A DNA stretch of 64,000 nucleotides, from assembly GCA_024663395.1 (NCBI GenBank), contig JANFAH010000065.1, forward strand, positions 124,001 through 188,000, given 5' to 3'. Of the stretch, positions 55,032 through 64,000 are shown piece after piece (positions within the stretch are counted from its first letter, which is position 1; the number at the start of each line of letters is the position of its first letter). A program made the translations under genes and the position numbers. Under the pieces are notes generated by a model. It searched no databases and was not told where the DNA came from. It saw nothing but the letters and a program-made list of their open reading frames with translations. The stretch comes from Pisolithus tinctorius. Taxonomy: Eukaryota > Basidiomycota > Agaricomycetes > Boletales > Pisolithaceae.

Positions 55032-55050
55032 CCCCTCATGGTGGGCTCCA
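55032..55050 (-). other. Primer-binding-like site of TE-C
   Basis: TGGAGCCCACCATGAGGGG follows the minus-strand end of the TE-C LTR. It matches the site at 960-979 at all but three positions. Confidence 0.5.
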
Positions 55051-55111
55051 GTTGAAGGAAAATTATTTTGAGGGGAGGTTGGGGAGGACAGTGGAATCTG
55101 AGGGGAGTGAG

Positions 55112-55267
55112 TTGTTAGATTTGGCAAGTCAGATGTAGTCTTGGATGTGTCTGCTCTGAGCTGTGAGAGTCATTTTCCATTCTAATTCTTTCATACTTGT
55201 TGTTTGTGCCATTAACTTTCACACCCTTGTGTTTGTTATGTCCATAGTGTCTTGCACTCACCTGTGT
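55112..55267 (+). repeat. Copia LTR fragment
   Basis: Begins TGTTAGATTTGGCAAGTC, like the copia LTR at 6,604, and follows it for about 155 bp up to CTTGCACTCACCTG, where TE-B copy iv starts. Confidence 0.7.
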
Positions 55268-56986
55268 TGTGGGTCAAAGTGTGGTTCAGTGGCATAAACC
55301 AACCAAAACCAACACAAAAGACAATGAAAGCAAGTGGTGGTGTGCCTACACAGTACCTAGATGGTGGAACCTTTTATTTGGGTGGGTTTTTGTGAGTTAC
55401 AACACTCAAAGATGAGTGCTGAGGGTTGGGGTGCTCCTGACAAAGGGGGAGCAGGAATGTGAAAGGAAGCAATAGGGTAGACTACTGTCAGCCTACAGAA
55501 GGATGGATGATGACTTAATTCAATGTCCCAAGCTAATCTGAGCCCAGGAAGGTCTGGATGTGAAAATACTTGATGATAGATGTCAATAGGTGAAGTAGAC
55601 AATAGCTAGACCCTTAATAAAGTCTCAACTATCAAAGCTGATGAATGAATTACTGAGGAACAATGGATTGTGAGCAAGAGGGGCTTTCTGATGTCTTTTT
55701 TTATAGCTATCTGAGTACAGTGATTTATGTATATACAGTACAGGGGCACTGCCTATGGAAAACAAGGTATATATGCTTGGTAAGGGATTGGTAACTGATA
55801 AGTAAGGAATATAAGCAGTGGGTAATCGACTTAGAAAGCATTGGTGAGCATTGGTAAGGATAAATAAGCCAAAAGGTGAAGAATCAGTAAGCAAAGGCAA
55901 AAGATTGGTAAGTATTGGCAATAGGTGAGTCAAAGACAGTCAGAATTTCAGAATATGAGTCAAGCAAGGTCAGAAACTGGGAAAGTGCACTGGAATCACA
56001 TTAGGGGGAGGCTGTGCATGTCACATCTCAAAGAGATCACTTCTAGGCCAAGGTGGAATGACAGAGCACTGATCTGATGCTGATATAGTAAATCCAAAAG
56101 TGGACAGGGTGAGTCAGGTGTCAGAAAGGGGTCAAGCTTTGGGGGTCTGTGGGGTGAAAGGAGCATAGGGGATTGCATCTTTCCCCCCCAACTGTCCTCT
56201 CAGTGAAGCAAATAAAAACTTCATGAATGAGACTCTGTTGGAAGAGAGGATGAAGGGGGAGCATCTTCTACTGTATCTTGCAATAAGAAGGCAAGATGTG
56301 CATCATACTCATCATGGATGCAATCATGGAGAGTGGAGAACAGTGGACTATACTGTAGCTGTCACAATTTTGGGAGAATGGTGGACAAGACTGGTATGAA
56401 GACATTACAGGGAGCAAGGAGGAAGGATCCATATGCTTCTTGAACCAGAGAGACTGAAACAACCACATAAGACCTTTCTAGCCAAATGACAGACCTGAGG
56501 TGACCAAAGAATGTCCCCCTAGAGGTCATACTGACAAAATGAACATGCTGTCCAAGTTGGATGGGCTGAGAGGGGCTGGATGAGGATGGATGTACCAGGA
56601 TGCTTCAGGACAGAAGCTAGTAGGAACTCCTGGTAGATATACATAGCCATGGTCCCTAGTGAAGGGGACAAGCAAAATGATTGATGTGGAGGCAGCCATA
56701 TCAGAAGAATTAGCAAAATGAGCATCTTTTGGAGGGAGTGCTGTAGAAATGTGTGGAGTGCACAGATCCTTCCCAACCTTGGAAGGTAGGATCACATGGC
56801 TGAGCACTATAAGTGAGTGTGGGAATGGTGTTGGTATCTGCAGAAATGGTGGAGATATGTCAAACACCAGAATGCCATACACAGGTGCTTGAGAATTTTT
56901 ATTGGTGCTTAACTCACTTCCTTCTTTTTTCTTTGGCATTGACAACTCATTCTTGTGCAAGGGATGACTGCCAATGTTTTTGGCTG
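55268..56986 (-). mobile_element. TE-B copy iv, 5' truncated
   Basis: On the minus strand it ends at 55,268 with TTTGACCCACA. The conserved frame lies at 56,960 down to about 56,220, with a frameshift after SWYI. The first about 190 bp of the unit are missing; it stops at TTTTTGGCTG next to the GAGTT duplicate. A G-run (56,178-56,190) and a TATA region (near 55,730, minus) are present. Confidence 0.78.
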
Positions 56987-57269
56987 TAATGAGTTAGTCC
57001 AAAGGGGCTTCTATAGCCTGGGCAAAGGATGGAGGTGACATCTAGGGACTTCTATAGCAGTCTATGGCTCAACTCAAACCTCTTCTCATCTTGGGGTAAC
57101 TTGTCTATTCTTAAAAAAAACTAACTACACCAACCACTAAGTAGTGCTGACTAAGCAACCAAAAAGCGAAATTCTAAGTACCACTAGTGGAAAAATTCCT
57201 AGAATGAAAACTAAGTGAAACAAACAAAATAAAACAATTCCCCTAGTAGGGAAATTACATTCCCCACAC

Positions 57270-58290
57270 CACCCTGGTGTTCTTCATCACCAAGAAAGAT
57301 GGTAAAAAGTGGTTAATTCAAGACTACTGCTACTTGAATTCCTGGACCATCCCCAACATGCATCCCTTGCCAAATGTGCAGTCACTGTTCAACAAGCTGG
57401 TGGAATCCCAATATTATGCTAAGTTTGACATTCATTGGGGATTTACTAACCTTTGCATCAAGGAAGGTGATGAGTGGAAGGGGGCCTTCATTACCCCTAG
57501 GGGCTTGTTTGAGCCTATGGTAATGTTCTTTGGTCAATGCAACTCACCACCTTCTTCCCAGCAATATATGGATCATACCTTTGAAAAGCAATGCAGAAAG
57601 CAAGTAGGGTACATGGATGATGCCATTGTCCATGCTATGACCCTTGAAGAACTTTGGAAGCATGTCAAAGAATTCCTGGAAATTGCACAAAAAGAAAATC
57701 CTCACCTAAAGATCAGCAAGTGTGTCTTCAAGGCCAAGGAGGTGGAGTTCTTAGGGATGATCATTGGGAAAGGAAGAATAGAGACTTCACCCATGAAAAT
57801 GGATGCTATTTCTACCTTGGAAGCCCCTGAAAGTCTTACAGCACTCCAACACTTCCTGGGGTTCTGCAACTTCTACCAGAAGTTCATCCCATCCATTTCC
57901 TCCATTGCCCAACTGCTCCACAACCTTGCCAAGAAAGGTGAAAGCTACAGGTGGACACCAGAGCACCAAGCTGCCTTTGCAAAGCTCAAGCCTTTGTTAT
58001 GCTCCTCCCCCATACTGAAAATTCCAAACTTCTCTAAATCCTTTGCACTCTTCACCAATGCATCAAAGCTCAGGACTGTGGCCATCCTTGCCCAGAAGGG
58101 ATCTGATGGCAAGTGGCACCCATGCTCCTACCTGTTGCAATCCCTTGTGGGGGCCAAACAGTGCTACCAAGTCTATGATTTGGGGATGCTCACAGTTATT
58201 CATGCACTCAAGGCCTTCCACCCCTGTCTGCTCACACTGGTCAAACCAACTGTGGTCTACACTGACCACAAGAACCTAGAGTATTACTGA
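57270..58290 (+). pseudogene. Gypsy pol 2: reverse transcriptase and RNase H
   Basis: Continues the pol frame broken at 51,666: TLVFFITKKDGKKWLIQDY (usually RxxxDYRxLN, here QDYCYLN), AKFDIHWGFTNLCIKEGDE, AFITPRGLFEPMVMFFGQC (usually TxxGLFEPxVMPFGLxNAP). The catalytic box VGYMDDAIVHA and the thumb HLKISKCVFKAKEVEFLGM follow, then RNase H (FALFTNASKLRTVAIL, where the usual catalytic Asp of TDAS is Asn; QVYDLGMLTVIHALK; VVYTDHKNLEYY). Several invariant residues are changed, so it is inactive. The rest of RNase H and the linker to integrase at 58,291-58,884 are broken by stops. Confidence 0.9.
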
Positions 58291-58884
58291 CCCAACAGTT
58301 GACAGATTGGCAAGCTCAATGGGCTGTCACTGTCCAATCCTACCCCATCTGCTTCTCCTGGCAACCATGTCACTTGTCAGTCCCCACTGATGCTTTGTCC
58401 TGTTGAAACATGGCTGGAGAACTGCCTTCTACTGCCACCATGACCCCTGAGTCCTTGTGGCTTGAGAGGGGGGTGAGCTCTGCAGTTCATTGCCTCATTT
58501 CACCCAATTTTTCCATTTCTGCTCAGAAATTCAAATTATAAATACAAAGAATGATCAGAATAAACCACCAAACTGCAGCTCACCCACCTGAGGAGTCCAT
58601 AAAAGGAGCTGCATCAACTGAATCAGAGAAACCCCATTGCAAAAAACCCTATGCCTGCCTGCCTAAGTAATCTGTAAAAGAGGCTAGAGGTATCTATACC
58701 ATCTCTGTGGAACTATTTGAACATGTCAAGAACAATATGTCAAAGGATTCAACAGGCCCCACACCATCAGTTGGACAGAACCAAAACCTTCAGAACAACC
58801 CACTTGTATATCCCCCCATCCCAACAACAGCACTGTATGTGATCCTATCATGACCACCCAAGTACCAGACACCCTGGACAAAAA

Positions 58885-59745
58885 GTGATGTTTGCCAGAA
58901 TGAGAAAAGAGGAATGGTGGGAAGGTATGGGAAGGGACATCAAGAGCTACATGGCAAGTTGTCTAGTATGCCAGACAACCAAGGGTATTACACATTTACC
59001 CAACCCACCAGTCACCCTGCACAATGTCCCCAACTCTCCATTTCTGTTCCAACAGATCTTGATGGATCTCATCACAGATCTCCCTGTATTGGGCCCTGAA
59101 AATTATGACTCAATACTAACAGTTGTTGATCAGGGCCCAATCAAGGGTGCAATGTTTGTCCCATGTCACAAAGCTATTGACTCTGTCAGGATTGTTAAGC
59201 TATTTCATCACTTCATCTATTCTCAGTACAGTGTCCCTGAGTTGGTGATCTCAGACCATGGACCCCAATTTGCTTCTGCCTTTATGAAGGAACTCTACAA
59301 AGAAATAGGGGTCAAGCCAAAACTCTCATCCAGATTCCATCCACAAACCAATGGAGAAAGCAAATGCATAAACCAAGAAGTGAAGGATACCTTTGCATGT
59401 ACTGTGCAGAGTCACCAAACTCCCAGGCTTCCAAGTTACCTACTGCCAAATTCATGCACAACTCCTGAGTCCACTCCATTCACAAGATGGCTCTGTTCTC
59501 ACTTGGGATATGACCCTCTTCCCTACCCAGAAAAACAACTGACACCTGTCCCCACAGTGGATGAATGCCTAAAATCATTAGCTGTCAGTCAAGATACCCT
59601 GGATCTGGCCCACAAGGCTGTGCAAGAGGTCATGCAATGTCACTCAGAAGGGGACTATGTCACACCCAAGGTCAGGGGTCAAGTCCTCCTGGATATGGGT
59701 TGATTGCATGTCAAAAACCAGTGTGACAAGATTGCACCAAGATGG
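58885..59745 (+). pseudogene. Gypsy pol 3: integrase core
   Basis: Only the last Cys pair of the N-terminal zinc domain is preserved (YMASCLVCQTTK). The DDE core follows: LMDLITDLPVLGPENYDSI (first Asp), LVISDHGPQFASAFMKELY (second Asp) and HPQTNGESKCINQEVKDTF (Glu). After the core the frame is shifted or deleted relative to family members (VQSHQTPRLPSYLLPNSC). The C-terminal part reads VLLDMG, a stop, then LHVKNQCDKIAPRW, and halts at 59,745, where TE-B copy v is inserted. It would have inserted the element cDNA into chromatin. Confidence 0.88.
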
Positions 59746-61518
59746 TGTGAACCAACCAAAAACCAACAGAAAAGACAAATAAAAGCAAGTGGTGGTTTGC
59801 CTTCATGGTACCTGGAGGGCAGAAAAATCTTAGGTGGGTGTTTTCAAACAGGGGAGTGCTCCTGGCACAAGTTGACAACAAGTTATGCAGGAGTGGGTGA
59901 GCAAGTGATGAGAGGGTGAGAGATGCTGAGCAGAGTGAAGGTATTCAGCCAAAAGTACTCCTGGTACAAGTTGATGTCAAGTTGCACAGAAGTGGATGAA
60001 TGGATGATGACTGTGAGAGAGATGCTAACTGGAGTAAGGAACTTGGATAGAAAGTGCTCCTGGCATAAGTCAATGATGGGTTATGCAGGAGTAGGGGGAT
60101 GACTAAGCAAGATTGCTGACTAAGTGTGGATAAAGCTTCAGATAAAGAATGGTGATAGATAGACCCTTAATGGAGCCTCAACTATCACAGATGATGACTG
60201 ATGACAGATAGATCCCTTTGTGGAGCCTCAACTGTCAACAATGAGGTAAGTCTGAGATGAGCTGAACTGATTCCTGAGTGACCTCTGATTACTTCTTGAT
60301 TACTTGGGTTGTAGCTAAGTACAGGGGGGTTATATACTGTAGGGGGAGCACAGCCTATGACAAACAAAGCAGATTGGTAAGTATTGACAATGAATGAGTC
60401 AAGGACAGTCAAAATATCACAGTATGAGTCAAAGAATGTCAAAACCTGAGTAAGTGCACTGATATCACATTAGGGGGTGGCAATGCATGTCAGATCTTGG
60501 TGAAGACATCACTAGATCAAAAGATGGGATGACAGATGGATGGTGTTTCCAGATGGGGAAGTATTAAATCCAGAAATGGATGACATGAGTCAGGCATCAA
60601 AGGGCTAGGGCATTGGGGGTCTGTGGGGTAATGGGAACATAGGTGATCACATCTCCCACCCATTTGTCCTCTCAGCAAAGTCAATAAATGCTGCATGAAT
60701 GGGGCTCTGATGGAGGAGAGGGAGAAGGGGGGACATCTTCTGCTGGGTCTTGCAGTAAGAAGGCAAGATGCATCTCATACTCATCATGGATGCAATCAGG
60801 GAGATTGGAGAACAGTAGATTATACTGCAGCTGTTGCAATGTGGGGAGAATGATGGATGAGATTGGAATAAAGACATTGCAGGGAGCAGGGAGGAAGGAT
60901 CCACATGCTTCATCAAGTGAGGAGACTGAAACAACCACATAAGACCTTTGTAACTGAGTGACAGACCTGAGGTGACCAAAGAATGTCCTTCTGGAAGTCA
61001 TACTGACAAGGAGAACATGCTGACCAAGCTGCTTGGGATGGGATGGGGCTGACAATGATGGAATGAACCAAGGGGCTTCAGGATGGAAGCTGGTGGGAAC
61101 ACCTGGTAGATATACATAGCCACTGTCTCTGGCAAAAGCAACAAGCAAGATGATCAACAAAGAGGCAGCCACATCTGATGGACTTAGTGGAATGAGCATC
61201 TGATGGATGGAGTGCTATAGAAATGTGTAGGGTGTGAGGATCCTTTCCATACTCAGAAGGCAGGATCACATGGCTGAGCACTTTAAGCAAGTGTGTGAAT
61301 GGAGTTGATATCTTTGGAAATGGTGGAGATACAACAAAAACCAGAATGCTGTACACAGGTGCTAAAAACTTTTGATGGGTGCTTAACTCACTTCCTGTCC
61401 AGCAGTCCTTCTATGCATGAGGGCTTTAGTCTTCATCTGCATGTCATGGCATGCAACTCATTGATGAGTTGGGCAGAGTCAGCTGTAACCATGTCCGCAA
61501 CACCTTTGGTGTGTGACA
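59746..61518 (-). mobile_element. TE-B copy v (diverged subtype), inserted in gypsy integrase
   Basis: On the minus strand it runs from TGTCACACACCAAAGG (61,518) to GGTTGGTTCACA (59,746), about 1.77 kb. The flanking tetranucleotides are ATGG (left) and ACAG (right). Removing the unit and one tetranucleotide restores the integrase frame (IAPRW then VRPFKVTAVISPVA). The conserved TE-B frame is at 61,356-60,680, with one frameshift near SIRCGC, and includes DCIHDEYEMHLAFLLQDP. An upstream in-frame segment reads DMVTADSAQLINELHAM. The 3' half is clearly diverged from other copies. Confidence 0.82.
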
Positions 61519-61522
61519 ACAG

Positions 61523-62000
61523 GTCAGACCATTCAAGGTTACAGCTGTCATCAGCCCAGTGGCAGTTTGATTAGAATTACCCCCTATGTGGAAGGTCCAC
61601 CCCATCTTCCATACCTCTTGCATCTTTCTATACATTGAAACTGATGAATATGGGCACAGCCCTCTGCAGCCCTTGCCAGAGTTGGTCAATGACAAACTGG
61701 AATAGGAAGTGGAGGCTATACTAAACCATAAACAGGATGGGCACAGAGGAAAGCACAGCTACCTAGTCAAATGGAAAGGATTCCCACATTTGTCAAACAC
61801 CTGGGAGCCAGAGGAGAATATAAAGGAACATGCTGAGGGTGTGCTTGACCAGTCTCACTGGTGGATGGTCCCACCCACTGAAGGTGGGATGGTGGACCTT
61901 GGTCTTGGATGGTCCCACCTCCTGCAGGTGATATCTGCTGACCTCACTCTTGGATGCATGCACTTTGGCTTTACCTGCATCTTGATAGTTGGCTAGGATC
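61523..62000 (+). pseudogene. Gypsy pol 4: integrase C-terminus and chromodomain
   Basis: The frame resumes VRPFKVTAVISPVAV, a stop, LELPPMWKVHPIFHTSCI (usually WxIHPVFHVSLL), then ELVNDKLE, a stop, EVEAILNHKQDGHRGKHSY and LVKWKGFPHLSNTWEPEEN. The last part is a chromodomain with its aromatic residues (Y, W, W), typical of chromoviruses. It steers integration to methylated histone H3 heterochromatin. Stops replace expected Arg/Gln or Tyr positions. It is the 3' end of the pol that started at 50,986. Confidence 0.88.
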
Positions 62001-62071
62001 AGTGCCAAACTTGGAGGTGTCAATGCAATCCCAAGAGCACCTGCATTAGACAAGTTAAAAGAGAGCATCAT

Positions 62072-62516
62072 TGTTATGCTAAGACTGAAGTCAAGGCACA
62101 AGAGGAGCTCAGCTGCAGACTATGGTTTCTACTGAGCAACAGCTGCAGTAACCTCTGTAAATGACAGAGGACTTGGGCAACACTGGTAAGAGTGGTCTGG
62201 GTTAGGGACACAGAGGGTGAAGTTCTGAGAGAATGCTGCATGTGATTGAGCAGCTCAAGTCTGGGTACCTCCAGGACTTGAACTGGCAGTCTAAATACTG
62301 CAAGAGAACAGACCATGAGGCATCTGCATGTAACAAGGTAACTATGCCATTGGTTAAACAATGGTGACACATGTCCTAGGCATGTTACAAGTCTCTAATG
62401 CTAGTGGTGGAGGTAGAAGGCTGTCAGATCAAGGAGAAGATGGCCAGAAAAGGAAAAAGAAGTCCAACAGAATGAAACAAGGCAGTCACAAGACAAAACA
62501 AGGGTGAAACATAACA
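62072..62516 (-). repeat. LTR of family E preceded by a C-run
   Basis: Inverted copy of the family at 31,754-32,186: TGTTATGCTAAG to GGGTGAAACATAACA on the plus strand. To the right, TTACCCCCCTTCTGAG is, on the minus strand, a purine tract directly before the LTR, so this is a 3' LTR of an element whose interior lies to the right. Confidence 0.75.
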
Positions 62517-62553
62517 TTACCCCCCTTCTGAGTGTTGAAGTCCCCAACTTCAA

Positions 62554-62823
62554 CTATTCTCTGTAAGGCTCTCCAGTCATGTTACTGATGGCAGAGTCAT
62601 TGAAGTCAAAATTATTATTGTACAGGCCATTGTCCTCACTCCTGATGAGGGTACAATCATCTACCAAAGCAGGGGTAGAGATCCTTTCTTGTAGAGGCTG
62701 ACAAGGGCATATAGATGGGCACTGGGCTTGAGTGTGCCCAGGACAGGTGGTGTGGCAAAGGGGGTATTCATAGAGTCCACAGTTGACCCTGATGTGCCCT
62801 AGACATTGGCAGACATAACACAC
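62554..62823 (-). CDS. Zinc-knuckle gag C-terminus directly before a 3' LTR
   Basis: The frame reads MCYVCQCLGHIRVNCGLYE. The cluster C-x2-C-x4-H-x4-C is a canonical retroviral-type zinc knuckle. Then come CHTTCPGHTQAQCPSICPC, an acidic stretch (NNNFDFNDSAISNMTGEPY) and a stop at 62,554-62,556. The purine tract and family E LTR follow within 40 bp. This arrangement, with gag ending at the 3' LTR, suggests a small gag-only element. The upstream part was replaced by a family A LTR starting at 62,850. It would bind element RNA. Confidence 0.6.
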   Translation of the reverse strand: MCYVCQCLGHIRVNCGLYEYPLCHTTCPGHTQAQCPSICPCQPLQERISTPALVDDCTLIRSEDNGLYNNNFDFNDSAISNMTGEPYRE

Positions 62824-62849
62824 TTGATGATAGTGCAGATTGGATGGGG

Positions 62850-63435
62850 TGTCAAGTTCAGGCCTACTCCAACCAACTCCAATGCTAGGCAGAGTCTGGG
62901 GAGGTGTTTGGAAGCAAGTCTGACACAGAAGAACAGAACTCTGACTGGTGGAGTGTCAGCAGGCATGAAGTCTGCTGAGACAGAGGCAGAGCAAAGTGAG
63001 GGCATTGGGTTTAGCTCATGCACTACCCCATTGCACAATCTCAGCCCTTGTTATTTCAGAGGGAGAGAACAGATGGATAGTTGGAGGTAACTCTGGCAGA
63101 CAGAAGATGGAGACAGAGGGAGTAGGAACTAAATCAATATTGGTACTGAAGAACAGCAGAGTACAATACATGCTTTTATACTGCTATGGAGGTACAGTAG
63201 TCAGAATTGGAACTGACATACAGAGACTTGTAAAATTTCAAGTAAAACTTCCTAGCCAACAAATGAAGGGAAGACAAAGGACATATGACAGGTAACATAG
63301 GACATCCCAAAAAGGAAACAGTCCAGGCACTGGACCATGCAGTGTGTGTGCTGCAGAGTACCTGACTGCACACTGTCAAGGAGAAGTCTGAAAGGAAGTC
63401 ACATGACCCCTCAGAGAATGGCCCATGTGGTCTGG
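62850..63435 (-). repeat. LTR of family A, cut by TE-B copy vi
   Basis: Starts TGTCAAGTTCAGGCC and follows family A for about 586 bp, including the TATAAAAG box near 63,175-63,182 (minus). It stops at GGTCTGG, where TE-B copy vi begins. Confidence 0.85.
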
Positions 63436-64000
63436 TGTCACACACCAAAGGTGTTTGGTGAGGTGGACATGGATACAGCTGATGAATGGAGATGAAGACC
63501 ATAGCCCTCATGTGAAGAAGGACAGCCAGAAATGTTGGCAGTCATCCCTTGCACAAGAATGAGTTGTCAATGCCAAAGAAAGAAGAAAGAAAGCAAGTTA
63601 AGTGCCAATAAAAATTCTTAAGCACCCATGTATGGCATTCCAGTTTTTGACATATCTTCACCAATTCTGCAGATACTGGCACCATTCCCACACTCACTTA
63701 TAGTGCTCAGCCATGTGATCCTACCTTCCAAAATTGGAGAGGATCTGCACACTCCACAGGTGTCTACAGCACTCCCTCCAAAAGACACTCATTTTGCTAA
63801 TTCTTCTGATATGGCTGCCTCCACATCAATCATTTCACTTGTCCCCTTTGCTAGGGACCATGGCTACATATATCTACCAGGAATTCCTACTAGCTTCTGT
63901 CCTGAAGCATCCTGGTACATCCCATCTTTGTCTGCCCCCTCTCAGCCCATCCAGCTTGGACAGCATGTTCATTTTGTCAGTATGACCTCTAGGGGGACAT
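63436..64000 (+). mobile_element. TE-B copy vi, 5' part (runs off window)
   Basis: Begins TGTCACACACCAAAGG inside the family A LTR. The conserved frame starts near 63,625 (MYGIPVFDISSPILQILAP) and is open to the window end (QLGQHVHFVSMTSRG). The 3' part and any duplicated target lie outside. Confidence 0.82.

Larger units (their letters stand above)
51667..57268 (-). mobile_element. TE-C: non-autonomous gypsy-like LTR element inside gypsy pol
   Basis: The left LTR (51,667-51,950) and right LTR (55,053-55,113 plus 56,991-57,268) share TGAAGGAAAATTATTTTGAG at one end and CATTCCC(T/C)ACA at the other. On the minus strand the right LTR is followed by a primer-binding-like motif (55,050-55,032) and a gag (54,719-54,153). 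No pol is present, and much of the interior is a tandem array. It interrupts the larger gypsy pol in RT. The right LTR was itself hit by an insertion at 55,114-56,990 flanked by GAGTT. Confidence 0.78.

Overview
This window is nuclear DNA of a fungus, most likely an Agaricomycete (mushroom-forming basidiomycete). The evidence is short GT-AG introns (about 47-85 bp), a NACHT-WD40 STAND protein of a type expanded in these fungi, a fungal-type SUV39/Clr4 SET protein, and nested Ty3/gypsy, copia, DIRS-like, pogo and Tc1/mariner elements. No rRNA, tRNA or CRISPR array was recognised by reading.

Layout. 1-7,005 is decayed transposon DNA: a gypsy gag with its LTR and primer-binding site, an LTR nested inside an LTR, a copia 3' end, and part of an unrecognised repeat called TE-B here. 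7,006-8,555 holds nothing I recognise. 8,556-9,913 is a small DNA transposon with terminal inverted repeats. It abuts a host block: a 5'-truncated WDR7/rabconnectin-3-beta homologue (+), a GH20 beta-N-acetylhexosaminidase (-), mitochondrial ATP synthase subunit f (+), a dead SET-domain gene (-), and an apparently intact 8-exon NACHT-WD40 receptor (22,669-27,751, +). 28,074-32,995 holds a solo LTR, a Tc1/mariner MITE, a Tc1 remnant and a 2.1 kb element with about 300 bp inverted repeats. 33,040-38,745 is a second, better preserved copy of the SET gene. From 38,746 to the end is nested transposons. A TE-B unit is split by a 5.5 kb DIRS-like tyrosine-recombinase retroelement. A pogo transposon is split by a solo LTR. 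A chromodomain gypsy pol (50,986-62,000) is split by two large insertions, one of which contains further insertions.

A second layer runs across the genes: CpG content. About 8,300-25,000 (apart from part of the small transposon) and 33,300-38,700 keep ordinary CpG. The other parts have almost none, and aligned repeat copies differ mainly as CG versus TG or CA. This is the footprint of cytosine methylation followed by deamination, or of a RIP/MIP-like process. One boundary falls inside the NACHT-WD40 gene, just upstream of the WD repeats. The other falls at the 3' end of the intact SET gene. Younger insertions (inner LTR 2,482-3,195; parts of the DIRS element) keep more CpG, so CpG content orders the insertions in time.

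The best candidate for something undescribed is TE-B: a unit of about 1.8 kb starting TGT and ending ACA, with 4-bp target duplications. It occurs six times here and carries one conserved reading frame that I cannot place in any family. All models come from reading the sequence; no search or alignment program was run.
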